Origin: Neostapfia colusana
Lineage: Eukaryota > Streptophyta > Magnoliopsida > Poales > Poaceae
NCBI GenBank assembly: GCA_030760725.1
Contig: JASWHV010000003.1
Location: 117,336,153-117,400,152 of the forward strand
DNA: 64,000 nt
Direction: 5' to 3'
Shown here piece after piece: positions 31,501-44,500 of the stretch. Each line of letters begins with the position of its first letter. Position 1 is the first letter of the stretch. The position numbers and the translations under genes are program-made. The notes under the pieces were generated by a model. It was not told where the DNA came from. It searched no databases and saw nothing but the letters and a program-made list of their open reading frames with translations.

Positions 31501-31960
31501 TTACTCAAGTTCTTTTTGATAGAGACCATGTTTGTGTCGTATTGAAGGTAAAGGGTAGTATACGTGATGACAAAGCGATATTAACTTCTTGTAGTGACCA
31601 AACCTAGTTGACATGAACTTCTAAAGAGGAAGTCCATCAATTTGGATTTCACTAATTGGTATTTGGTCTGGTAATGATGTAGCTTGTGCCAAAGTTATTA
31701 AATTATCTATATACGAGCCATTTAATACTAAGAATAAGTACCTCTCCTCTCAACTTATGAAAAGTAATTTATACGTCTCGCATGTTTACTGTCATTATGT
31801 TTACCACTATTTTATGGACTGCATGGAGTATGCTATGGGGATAATGTAATGTCGTTATGGTTGCATATGGTTCGTACCTGGACCACACACGAGGTCAGAG
31901 GCTCGAGTCAGCAAGGGGTGATGACTCCCAGCCGCCTGCCTACGATAACACCCCACAGCA
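31496..31960 (+). mobile_element. Gypsy fragment: end of leader plus start of gag
   Basis: It corresponds to gypsy A 3862-4266 and ends a short way into gag. It has a 55-bp insertion at 31718-31772 that is missing from A and B. At several sites it agrees with B rather than A (for example TACGTG against TACATG near 31562). It is joined on the left to copia LTR3 by CTTAC and on the right to gypsy LTR sequence by GCA. Confidence 0.88.
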
Positions 31961-33457
31961 TTTAAATTCAACACGTCGTTAAATTGATTACGTGTAGTCG
32001 TTGAACGCGAGGAGACCCCGGAGATACTGGACTTCATACCTCCAGAGGAGACCCTAACCCCTGACCAGCAGCAACAAGGCAAGCCCCAGTTAGCATTTAA
32101 CAAAATTAATCAAGTTTTGCTTTATATTCACTTAGCTTGGAGTATGTATGTGCATTAGGTGTAGGATGGATGAAACTCCAATTGCATAACCAGATTATTC
32201 CAAAGAGAATGAGAGTAGTGTCTAAGTCCTCGAGTAGATCATGCTTTGCTTAATGTTTATAGACTTCGGTACAAGCCGAGTAGCTGGAATCTACTCGCGA
32301 GTATAGGATTCACCACATACGGGATTGGTTCGAGATGTGAGATCACTTTAGTAAGAAAACGACACTAGGCAGGGGCTAGGACGCAGCAAGAAGAAATCTT
32401 GTGTGTGTAGCCCTGTCCGTGTCGATTGAGGACCGATCCGTGTGCGGCCCTGCTGAACAAGTTTGAATGTATCGAAGGCATATCGGATATATGGGGTCCA
32501 ATAAACTGATGTAACCTATACCTCCGGACATCGATGCATAACGCACCGATTTATAGGTGTAGGTTGAGGGCATCAAGGTGGAAATCTGCTAACGGGCATA
32601 GAGAGATGCTCCATGTAGGGAACCTCCTGTCCGTTTGGGTGCGACTGGTTTGACGTTTGGGCTGTTTGGTGAAAGGTTGTCCTGTACGACATCGAGTGAG
32701 CATGCTCTGCAGCTCCGAGGATGGGCGTACTTGACGTGCTATTCGGGTATCCCTGCAGGTGTATAACGAGTCGATTCACCATCCCTCGCGGTTATGAGTA
32801 ATGCTTGTTCAGGAGTCATGACGTAGGTATAAATATGGAATGTTGTGATACAATACTGCTGCTATGGATAACTTGTATTGCTACATGTGTGTCACCAAAT
32901 ATTGCTCACTAAATTTCAAATTCATGAACCGTTAATTTGTGGCTAAAAGATGAATTAAGGATGAACTTGTAGGTGAGTCCTTTGCTGCAAATTGCCATCC
33001 TACCTTTGTTATGACCTGCATGTAGAGTTTCTTGTGTAGAAGAGTCGGTTTAGACTTGCTGATCCATCGTGCTCACGGTTGCTGCTATATGTGTTTGCAG
33101 GTGAGGAGTACCCCACGGACTTGGAGTATGAGTCCACCGGCGAGGGCTACCCCCCATCGGGGACTACGGCTATGTGGGAGCCGTACCTGCCGCGTTGAGG
33201 CTGAGTGGAGATAGTGTGGATTGTCCGTAGGGCCAGACAACCAACTTTTGCTAGTTAGGTGTTGGCGTGAGTTGTATAAATACCTTCCGCTATAGTAGAC
33301 TCTGTATAGGAGTTGTAACTGAAGATTGTACTACTTTTGTACAAATTCAGTAAGTTTCAATGTAATACCATGTTTCTTATCATGTGTGCTGTCGGGTGTC
33401 GCATCATGCGGCACCACTCTCTGAGATCCTGGGATGTACGGATTTCGGTCTGTCACA
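31958..33457 (+). repeat. Gypsy B 5' LTR remnant (3' 1.5 kb)
   Basis: It matches A 695-2193 with few changes and ends TGTCACA before the primer-binding site at 33461-33473. The LTR start is missing and is replaced by the fragment at 31496-31960. TATA-like box at 33275-33282, hairpin at 33395-33415. Confidence 0.9.
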
Positions 33458-35427
33458 GGCTGGCATCAGAGCTGCTTAGGGGATAGCACACTAAATAAGG
33501 ACAGTATTACGGGAAAACTTAGGATTACGGTGAGGAATCGCTAATATGCCCCAATAAGGACTATGTTAGTATGGTTACTTAAAGTGGTATGACTAACCTA
33601 CTTGTTATAATTCTGAATTTTGATTACGTAACGATGCACCTACGCTCAGGTAAGAGGTAAGGTACGCCACCGAAAGAGGATCAATTTCAGTTTGCTCCCC
33701 TGACGAGGAAAGTGGTTTAGGGTATAGGTCTCACAGCTTGGTGTGAGACGTCAACATGAAACTCTTGAACTCTTCATGTTCCTGAGTTCATATGAAACGC
33801 AGGTCCCTGGCGTGCATTAGGCAAGAAAGTGGAAACCCCATCGTGTGGTCGGTAACACGATAGTGTGTTCTTCTTGAAATATCCTAGGAGGACATACGCA
33901 GCGCTTGCTATCGGCGTGCCCTGCAGGGCAGCAGGTGGTACCCGTTGGGTTGATAAAATTCCCAACCATGATGACCCGTTCGCGCTCTACTCGGGTTCCC
34001 CGTCATGTGGTATAAAAACACGACCATGTACCTTGAGACGTGGCTTCACTCAAGGACGGCCGTATGGCAATGATACGGGCATATGTATTTACTTTTAAAT
34101 ATGGACCTGCCAGAAATGACAACAACCTTTGAGTGCATCATTATTGAGTGTTGTTCTGCAGGTGCTAACCACGAACGTATCCCATGTAGTACACGTTTGC
34201 GAGAAGCTGTTTTAGTGCCACGGTTGAGTCGTATATGCCGGTATAATCCGGTTAGGATTTTCCATTTGGTGAGGAACGTAGTACCTACATGTAACAATCA
34301 TGATTGCATTAATTTTTTTTGAAAAGGGACTAAGATAACCAAGTTTTAATCTTTAGGACTCTGGTTTTGAAGAAAAATTCAAGAATTGGATTAGTTTAGC
34401 TCAAAGGACTTGAAAAACAGAGTGCTATGTTTTTGGGCAGCAAGTTTGCTGATCTTTAACAGAGCCTAACTCATAGGTTACTTAGCCAATTAAGGTGTGG
34501 GATATAGTTCTCGAAAGAGGTTTAAGTGCTCTACAACTTTGTTGTATACTTCCAGAACAGAATCACATATCAAACTGGTTGAAATTCCAGATGATTGTAA
34601 ACTGTCTAGAACCAGGACAGATTTAAAACACTCTCTGGACTGTTCTGTTTTTCAAGAATAACTTCCTGTATAGAAATCTAAAATAATCATAGGATACATT
34701 TTTGGAAAGGTTAGGATATGTGTTACATTTTTGTAATTCTAAGTTTTTGCAGTTGCAGCACGGAATTCAGTGGAATTTGGAGATGAAAACAGCAACTTTC
34801 AAAAGAGGTGCTGTTAAATTCTTCCAGAAATTCTGTTGACTTTGAATTATCATAAACTTTTAACCAGATCTGATCTGGGTGCAAATAAATACTCTTTGGA
34901 AATATACTGAAGTTAATTTTAACTTTGGTATTCAACTTGAGTCATGAAAATGCCAAGTACCAGGTAAAAATCTGGGATAAGGAGAAACTGGTCATTCTGG
35001 GCAGAGGGATGAACAGTTGAACTCATTTGACGGATTGTTGTACCTATTGGGGTTTTATTACTCCAATGCTGTAGGGCATACACATGAGTTGTTATATTCA
35101 ACTAGTGGAAGATTTGATTATATTACTTACTCAAGTTCTTTTTGATAGAGACCATGTTTGTGTCGTATTGAAGGTAAAGGGTAGTATACGTGATGACAAA
35201 GCGATATTAACTTCTTGTAGTGACCAAACCTAGTTGACATGAACTTCCAAAGAGGAAGTCCGTCAATTTGGATTTCACTAATTGGTATTTGGTCTGGTAA
35301 TGATGTAGCTTGTGCCAAATTTATTAAATTATCTATATATGAGACGTCTCGCATGTTTACTGTCATTATGTTTACCACTATTTTATGGACTGCATGGAGT
35401 ATGCTATGGGGATAATGTAATGTCGTT
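33458..35427 (+). other. Gypsy B 5' leader
   Basis: Collinear with A 2194-4163, with the primer-binding site TGGCATCAGAGCT at 33461-33473 carrying the same non-consensus C. No gene recognised. The short frames are the same as in A because the DNA is duplicated, so their conservation here is not evidence of coding. Confidence 0.75.
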
Positions 35428-36577
35428 ATGGTTGCATATGGTTCGTACCTGGACCACACACGAGGTCAGAGGCTCGAGTCAGCAAGGGGTGATGACTCCC
35501 AGCCTCCTGCCTACGACAACACCCCACAGCAACAACCACCACCGCCGCCTCTGCTTACAATAGTGGATGTGATCTCGGCGCTGGTGGGCTCTCGTGAGGA
35601 GCATACCGACCTGCTCCGCACAATTGTGCAGAAAACGTCTCAGGTGGGGACACGTCAAGAGAGGGGGCCTCGTGAACCCTACATCACTACGTACTCGAAT
35701 TTCATGAGTATGCATCCTCCGGTGTTCACCGAAGCGGAGAAACCACTGGAGGCCGACAACTGGCTGCGGAAGATCGAGTCCAAGTTTGGGCTGCTCCAAT
35801 GGACGGAGCGGCAGAAGACTCTCTTCGCGGTGCAGCAGCTTCACGGTGCCGCCAGTGCATGGTGGGCGAATTATCTTGCCTCACTACCTGCTGGCCACGC
35901 CGTGGAATGGCAAGAATTCCGGGAGGCGTTCCGCGCCTATCATATACCTCCCGGGATGATGAAGAGGATGTTCCAAGAGTTCTTGGAACTGAAGCAAGGC
36001 GGGAGGAGTGCCCACGACTACTCCCGTGTGTTCAACCATCTGGCACAGTACGCGTTGGATTACATCTCCCCCGAGGAAAGGAAGCACGAGCATTTTTATC
36101 GGGGTTTAAATCCTGAGATGAATACTCACCTCGCGGAATGCAATCGCAGCACCTTCAACGACCATGCCAATGCCGTGATTCTGCAAGAAGATGCTCAGCG
36201 GGAATTTGCAGCTGAGCAGAGGAAGCACAGCGCTCCACCGAGCAGCGGGGGTGGAACTCCACAGAAATACCGAATGGTGTATCGGACACCATCCGGTCAG
36301 CAGTGGCATCCATCGGCACGACCTCAACAGTTTGGGGGGTCGTCCTTACCAGCCACCCCCATTCCGACTGCCGATGCCACCACCGCGACCGCAACAGCAG
36401 CAGATGGTACCCCGGGTATATCCACCGCCACAACGCGCCCCGGGATTCCATCCGCCGGTCAGCGGAGGACTGCCTCGCTACACATGCTATACGTGTGTCC
36501 AGGCGGGTCATTTCTCGAAGGACTGTCCACAGGGGCAGCAAAGCAGCGGGCAAGCCCAATATCAGGGCGGAGCTTGA
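35428..36577 (+). pseudogene. gag: Gypsy B gag, frameshifted
   Basis: Same gag domain as A. It also has the six-G run (36334-36339) that puts the CCHC knuckle in another frame, and the same TGA at 36575-36577. A few private substitutions are visible (for example a Gln codon near 35800 where A has Arg). The first reading frame runs open to 36639, but its C-terminal part is out of the gag frame. Confidence 0.85.
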
Positions 36578-39500
36578 GGCCGACCATCGGTCAAGAAGGG
36601 AAGTCAGCGACCCGGGGGCGTTTGGTGCCTCAACAATGAGGACGCCCTGGAAGGAGAGAACGTGCTGGCGGGTACGTTCACTCTCCACGATCGTGCAATC
36701 ATCATTTTATTTGATTTGGGTGCAACCCACAACTTCATAAGTGCATCATATGTGGTTAAGCATCAACTGCAAGTCTTTCCAACCGAGCGCTCATATATGA
36801 TCTGCTCACCGGGAGGGAAGATTCCAGCCAATGTGATGATTCCAAAAGCACCACTGTGCTTAGGTGGGAGAATATATCCCACTACTATGATTATTCTTTA
36901 GGGGCAGAAGATTGATGCAATCTTAGGAATGTCATGGCTAAGTTACCATGGCGCTGTCCTGGAAACTTTATCACGGATGGTTCACCTTAACTCTCCACTC
37001 CACTGTCTGCATTCCCTCATATTAGACAACCCAATCCTGGAAGTTTCAGCCGCCTATCATACTGAAGCTCCCAAGTTAGAGGACATCCCCGTAGTCCGAG
37101 AATACCCCGACGTATTCCCGTATGATCTTCCGGGCATGCCACCTGAATGGGATGTGGAGTTCAAGATTGAACTTGCACCCGGGACTACACCAGTATCGCG
37201 GAGACCGCATAAGATCGCTCCGAATGAGCTGGCTGAGTTGAAGGAACAGCTCAATGACTTGTTGAGCAAGGGTTCTATTAGATCGAGTTCCTCGCCATTG
37301 GGATGCTCGGCGCTGTTCGTCAAAAAGAAGGATGAAACCTTGAGGTTGTGTGTGGATTACCGACTGCTCAACGCCGTCACCATCAAAAACAAATATCCAC
37401 TGACCCGCATTGACATTCTGTTTGATCAACTTTTGGGTGCAAGTGTGTTTTCAAAGATGGACCTTCGCTCCGGGTATCATCAAATAAAGATCCGGGCGGA
37501 GGATATCCTGAAGATGGCATTCTCGACGAGATATGGACTATATGAATATCTCATCATGTCTTTTGGTCTCAACAATGCCCCGGCACACTTCATGTACCTC
37601 ATCAACTCTGTGTTCATGCCGGAGTTGGACAAGTTTGTGGTGGTGTTCATTGATGATATCTTGGTTTACTCCAAGTCGGAAGAAGAACACGCCGAACACT
37701 TGCGAATCATCCTTCAACGATTGTGGGAACATAAGCTTTATGCCAAGTTCAGCAAATGCGAGTTTTGGATCAACCAAGTGCCATTTTTTGGACATTACAT
37801 CTCAGTGGAAGGCATTGCAGTTGACCCAAGCAAAATTGAACAAGTTCTGAGATGGAAAGCCCCTACTTCCATCCATGAAGTCAGAAGCTTCCTCGGTTTA
37901 GTGGGATATTGCCAGAGGTTCATCCCCAGCTTCTCCAAGCTTGCTAAACCGATGACTGAATTATTGAAGAAGGGGACGAAATATATATGGAACTCAGCAT
38001 GTGAAGGAGCATTCCAAGCATTGGTGAAGCATCTCACAACAGCCCCGGTCTTAGCTCAACCGGATATGACCAAGCCTTTAGACGTGTATTGTGATGCGTC
38101 CGGTATCGGGCTTAGCTGCATGTTGATGCAAGAGGGACGTGTGGTGAAGTATGGCTCATACCAACATCGGAACCACGAGTAACACTATCTGACTCTTGAT
38201 CTTGAGCTCGCTGCTGTTGTATTGGCACTAAAAATGTGAAAGCACTATCTTCTGGGGAATTTGGTGCATCTCTACACAGACCACAAGAGCTTAAAATATA
38301 TCTTCACCCAAAAGGAGCTGAATATGAGACAAAGGAGGTGGTTAGAATTAATCAAAGACTATGAGATTGAGATTCATTACCACCCCGGCAAGGCAAATGT
38401 GGTTGCCGACACGCTGAGTCAGAAAGCACATGTCCATAACCTTACCATTACACCGATGGAAGAGGAAGAACCGAGTTTATACTTGGTTCCATATGGATCA
38501 CTCTACAACCTTGCTCTCATCCCTACCATTAGGGAGGATATTATTGCAGCTCATAAGATGGACAAAGGCATGGCACATCTCCGTAAACGGATAGAAAACG
38601 GAGATATCAAATGTTTCCGAAAGGATGATGAGGGGACGCTATGGTTCAATGACCGCATAGTCGTACCCTGGAATATGGAGCTGAGAAAGAAGATCATTGA
38701 TGAAGCTAACTTGTCTAAGTTCTCCATTCATCTGGGCAGCAAAAAGAATGTACCAAGATTTGAAGAGTAAATTTTGATGGACACGGATGAAGCAGGAAAT
38801 TGCAAAGTACATATCCGAGTGTGATACGTGTAGATGAGTGAAGGCGGATCACATGAGAAAATCAGAGCTGCTGCAACCCCTGAAAATTCCCGCATGGAAG
38901 TGGGAAGATGTGAGCATGGATTTCATCGTGGGATTACCCATGAATTTTAACAAGCATGATTCCATTTGGGTAATTGTTGACCGGTTAACCAAGTCGGCTC
39001 ACTTCATTCCCGTGCATACACATTGCCATGGCAGCAGGTATGCGGAGTTGTACATTGCAAGAATTTTATGCTTGCCCGGGGTACGCAAAACCATAACCTC
39101 AGATCAATGAGCACTGTTCATGGCTTGTTTCTGGGAGCAGTTGCACACTGCTTTGGGTACCAAACTTATTAGAAGCTCCGCCTATCACCCTCAGACAGAT
39201 GGGCAAACTGAGAGGGTGAATAAAGTGTTAGAAGAAATGCTGAGAGCATGTGCCATCCACCACTGAGAGGGTCATGATCGGGATTGATTTAGTGAACGAC
39301 GCCGAAGAGCGAGTTCAGGTAATTCAAGCAAACTTGAAGGCCGCTCAATCCCGACAGAAAAGTTACACTGATAAGAGGTGTAGGCCGCTGCAATTCGACG
39401 TCGGGGAACACGTGTACCTCCGTGTGTCTCTGATGAAAGGCGTGCACCGATTTGGCGTACAGGGGAAACTCACTCCCCGATTTATTGGATCCTATGCCAT

Positions 39501-39831
39501 CACCGAGAAGTGCGGACCAGCGGCGTATAGACTGGAACTTCCGGCATCTCTTGCTGGTGTTCATGACGTTTTCCATGTTTCACAACTTCAGAAATGTCTA
39601 AAATATACGTCTGCTGTTCCCACTGAAGACATTGGCGAGTTGCAACCAGATTTAACCTACACTGAATATATGGTGGAGATTATTGATGAGAAGGCTCGGA
39701 CCACGCGTAACCGAACGCTGTGGTTCTACAAGATATTGTGGAGCAACCACACCGCTGAGGAAGCAACGTGGGAGAGTGAAGATTTCCTTCGCTCAAACTA
39801 CCTGGATTTCATGGCGAGTCATCACGGGTAA
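36578..39831 (+). pseudogene. pol: Gypsy B pol (PR-RT-RH-IN-chromodomain), broken
   Basis: It carries all the lesions of A pol at +31,264: TAG 36899-36901, TAA 38180-38182, TGA 38237-38239, the A-run frameshift near 38741-38745, TGA 39108-39110 and the integrase deletion near 39254-39266. The protease also reads D-L-G. It has one private nonsense, CGA to TGA at 38835-38837, just after the integrase zinc finger. At the position where A reads Tyr (5845-5850) B keeps Asp, and it has Ser where A has Arg near 38115. The chromodomain is at about 39665-39825. Confidence 0.9.
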
Positions 39832-39882
39832 TTCCTCTTACATCTTCGTCTCTTCTTTTGTAATCTCGGGACAAGATTCTTT

Positions 39883-39896
39883 TAAGGGGGGAGGAA
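39883..39896 (+). other. Gypsy B polypurine tract
   Basis: Same six-G purine tract as in A, directly before the LTR start at 39897. Confidence 0.85.
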
Positions 39897-40074
39897 TGTA
39901 AAAGCCCAAGATTTTAGTTGCTAGAGTGTTCATCACATCACCACAAACCAGCTCATTTTGTGGAAGTCTCATGAACATTTGTGAAGAGCAAGTAATCACC
40001 ATCAAGAGGATAATTAGAGGAAAAGCTCACAAATCCAAAATAGGATCCCACACATATAAACATGAGAGGCTGGG
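39897..40074 (+). repeat. Gypsy B 3' LTR, part before the copia LTR
   Basis: The first 178 bp of the LTR, ending in CTGGG (40070-40074), which is the target duplication of the copia insertion. It continues at 41523 after the solo LTR. Confidence 0.9.
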
Positions 40075-41522
40075 TGAAAGCATCTAGGCCCCCGTGAGAT
40101 ATGGTTTCGGTGATTAATGACAACCGTTCGTTATTACTAATGAGTTTGTGGATGCGAAGTTTCACATATATCACATCAACCGTTAATGAACTATCTATTC
40201 ACACCATCTACTGCTCATTGGATACAAATGGAGACCCCTCAACGATCTATTCTAAGGGGTCATTCGATATGAAGAACTCATACAAACAAATCTATTCTAT
40301 CAAAATTGGCAACACAAGAAGCGTACACTTTACCGTAATATCATTTCAAACAAGTGTCAAAGAGGTCACTCGAGAAGATTCCAAAAGATCAACTCAAAAC
40401 AACTCGAAGCAAACAAGTTGCATTCACCGGATCATCCGATGTCTTGCAAAATGACTACATCGGTCGAGTTTGAGTTGGCAGAAAAAGAAGACCTCAGAGC
40501 CCAGTACACACCGGATCATCCGATGTGAAGGAAGTGGCACATCGGTTGATTTCAACAGAAGGATAATTTCTGAGTAATTCTGAAGATCAACTCACCGGAT
40601 CATCCGATGATAAAGTAAGTGAACATCGGTCAAGTTCAACCGAAACATTATTTCTGAACCAATTCTGAAGATCAACTCACCGGATCATCCGATGATGAGT
40701 TAAAATAACATCGGTCGATCAAAAGATCCAACGGTCACATCTGACACATGACATCAGCTAATTTGGAATTCGACCGATGATCATATAAAGGGGTGCATCG
40801 GAGGATCCGATGTTAACTGACAAAAGTCTGCCCACTTTTCCAACGGCTATCTCGTGTGGGCTGGCTATAAATACCCCTCCAACCGGCCATTTCGACAAGT
40901 CTTGATCACCAGAGCCTCTCTAGACATTCTCAAGCATTCAAGACCAAGAGCTACCACTTCCACACTTCAAAACCTCTTGTACTCCAACTATAGGTTATAT
41001 CTAGCTAGAGAGAAGCTTGTGTGCGTCCATTCTTGGTGATTGGAATCTCTAGGCTAGTGAGAGAGAGTGTCTTGGTGACTTCTCTCACCTTGTAAACGTT
41101 GGAGGAAGAAGAGATCACTCCGGAGCTTACCAAGGTGTTTGTGGAAGCCCGGAGGATCACCGTTGTACAAGGCTTGAGCTCCACCTTGCCGGAGAAGGCG
41201 AACGGAGAAAGATAGTGGATTCCCTCGTCTTGGTGACTTGGGAGTGGCTATACCCTTTGGTGGGTGCCACAACGTGGACGTAGGAAGATTTTTGTGATCT
41301 TACTGAACCACGGGAAAAATCGCCGTGTCTCCGAGTCTCCGCGGGAGTTTGCATTTTTCTCCTCACCCCTTACTATTACGCTTTTACTATTCCGCACTTA
41401 ACTCTCTTGCTTGCGTAGTTAGTTTGCATAGGGAATTGGGCTTCAACCATTAAAGTTTTAAATTGCTCTAAAATTTTAAAAAGCCCAATTCACGCCCCCT
41501 CTTGGGCGTTTCGATCCTTACA
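40075..41522 (+). repeat. Copia LTR4, solo LTR (1448 bp)
   Basis: A full LTR from TGAAAGCATC to CCTTACA, flanked on both sides by CTGGG, so it is a genuine insertion end at both sides with the internal part gone. It differs from the others by a 14-bp deletion near 40735 between two TCCAACGGT direct repeats. Loss of the internal region by LTR-LTR recombination is the usual cause. Confidence 0.93.
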
Positions 41523-44500
41523 CTGGGCTCACAATTAGACACTAAACATTCTTAGGAGTGCTCATTCCAAGTTTCATGCAAGTTTAAATTATTTTGAGGC
41601 ACTTTTGGATACAATTGCAAAAAGGGCTGTTTGAATGCAAATTCAAATTTCAGCCACCTTCATCACTTGGATTCAGAAGTTGACTTCATATTCAAACTCA
41701 GCACATTTTTATGAGTTAGTACACCAATTTTCATCCTCATTGGAGTTCATCTTGCCAGGAGCAATTTTTGGAATAATTCAAAACTGAGTTTGAATTTCAA
41801 ATTCAAGTGTGATTCGAATTTAGCTAACCCAGCTCAAATTTGAGGATTTCAAATTCAACTAATGACTTGGTGATGAAGTATACACTTCAATTTTGAGTAG
41901 CTGAGATGTTTGCAGCAATGAAATGGAAAAGAGAGAAGGGGGAGAGAGGACCCACATGTCAGTCTCACCAGCTGATTGAACCGCTTCTGTTCTTCGGGCT
42001 GTTGCCAAGAGCACGCCAGCGCGTGTTGCAGCCTCACCCCGTTGAACCCACGCACGCGCCAACGCTTGCTCCCGATCAATTCTCGCTCTCTCCTAGCGGC
42101 CTCGTACGCTGCACAATCGATGTTTTCCTTCTCTCCCAGCTTGTGCCACCTCCGTTCAGCTCCCGTGCGTGAAGAACCCACCGACGGCCACGCCTCTGGT
42201 TTTCCATCGAACACCGGTGCCCGATCACCGTTTGCTCGAGGGCTATACAGCAAAAGGGAGCGCCAAGACGTGATCTAGCTTCCCCCCATGCTACACCAAA
42301 GCTTTTGCGCCTCGTGGCTTGCAATTTAGCCGTCACCGCCGAGGACCAGGAAGAAACCGGCGGAACCTTGCTTCGGCTCACCGTCGACAGCCCACTACGG
42401 CCACTCTCTCCGTCAACTTACTATACAAGAACGGTGTGTGGGTAGCCCTAGATGGTGTAGCTGCAAGCCATTTGGCAAATGATCCACCGTGTAGCACGAA
42501 TTTTAGAACCTTTCGAACCCTAGTGCAACGTACCAAGCTCGACCGAAACCAAAAATTTGATTTACACCTTTAACCAATGATCAAGCTAGCTTGCAAGTAG
42601 CTTCTGCACCACCTAGCGTCCTTACTAGAGGAAGAATGGATTATAACCATCAAGAAATGACCGAGTTCTAGCCATTCTCATAGCCGCCGGTACCAAAACA
42701 TCTCGGGTCACCATCGATATTGGATTTGCAAGCGTTTTTAGCTTCCGAGGTTGCTCATTTTGTGTTCCTCGTGATCCACTGGTGGTCCACGAGCAAACTG
42801 CGACCCTTCTTGTGCCTCATAGCATGAGAACCGCATCGCCAGAATCCTAGCCGCTGTGGTTGCCGTCGCACAGACAATTCCGGTCTCTGCCGGCGAGCTC
42901 CAACCCCCGAGGCGAGTTCAACGTCACGAGTGAGGGCTAGGCGGCCATTTTCAGCCCTGGGGCAGCCAGGAAATCACTTCCGGTGATCCTCGCCGGAGTG
43001 TGCCGCCGCAGAACTCTCTGGCGCGAGGAAGAAGAAGCAGCTGCGTGGTGGGGTCCACGGTCAGAGTTTTAAACATTTCTAAAATTTTCAGATTTCAGTT
43101 CAAACTTCAAATGCCATAACTTTTGCTAGGATGGTCCAAATTGAGTGAATCAAATTTTGTTGGATTCAGCTCTCTGAGTACTATCCAGAAAAACAAGTTT
43201 CAGTTCATGAAACTGCCTATTTTTCCAGAATTAATTCCCTAATATTTAAAATTTTGAGGATTTTATCTGGAGAATTTCTTAATGGAAAATTCTGAAATTT
43301 GGCTAGGATGTTCATTTGAAAATCCTTGAGTCACAGGAAAAATTTCAGATCCATCCAAGTTAATTTAGTCCCCCTAATTGTGTGATTAATTGAACTGCCC
43401 TGAGAAAATAGAAAAATGTACAGAAACATTTTCAGAAGTTTCTCAAATCTTGATTAGGGGATAACATACTCTAGGATTCTTCAAATTACATGAAACCAAC
43501 TCCATTAGAACCATCTAAAACTCTAGTTTCCAGAAAGTAATGGTTTGATCCATGTAAATCCCTGGAAATCCTTAGTAGCTCTAGTAATGACCATTTAGAC
43601 TTTTATTTGTGCAGGGCTCAAATGAGCTTTGTTACAAATGAAATTTGGTAAGGTCTCTTGTTAGGTTATTACCAAGCCACTATAAAAATTACAGAGCCAA
43701 ATGGGATGTCTAGCTACAGTTATAGTCTTTATATACTAAATTCAACACATTTGCATTTAAATTGACATGTTGTTAAATTGATTACGTGTAGTCGTTGAAC
43801 GCGAGGAGACCCCAGAGATACTGGACTTCATACATCCAGAGGAGACCATAACCCCTGACCAGCAGCAACAAGGCAAGCCTCGGTTTGCATTTGATAAATT
43901 TTATTAAGTTTTGCTTTATATTCACGTAGCTTGGAGTATGTATGTGCACTAGGTGTAGGATGGATGAAACTCCAATTGCATAACCATATTATTCCAAAGA
44001 GAATGAGGGTAGTGTCTAAGTCCTCGAGTATATCATGCTTTGCTTAATGTTTATAGACTTCGGTACAAGTCGAGTAGTTGGACTCTACTCGCGAGTATAG
44101 GATTCGCCACATACAGGATTGGTTCGAGATGTGAAATCACTTTAGTAAGAAAATGAGACTAGGCAGGGGCTAGGACGCATCAATAGGAGGTGTTGTGTGC
44201 GTAGCCCTGTCCATGTCGATTGAGGACCGATCCGTGTGCGGCCCCGCTGAACAAGTTTGAATGTACCGATGGCATATCGGATATATGGGATTCGATAAAC
44301 TGATGTAACCTATACCTCCGGGCGTCAAGGCATAACGCACCGATTTATAGGTGTAGGTTGAGGGCAGCAAGGTGGAAATCAGCTAACAGGCATAGAGAGA
44401 TGCTCCATGTAGGGAACCTCCTGTCCATTTGGGTGCGACCGGTTCGACGTTTGGGCTCTTTGGTGAAAGGTTGTCCTGTACGACATCGAGTGAGCGTGAT

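Noticed and set aside
31958..40074. Gypsy B as an independent insertion of the same family
   Set aside because: It shares A's stops, frameshifts, deletion and the exact copia insertion point, which independent transposition cannot explain simply.
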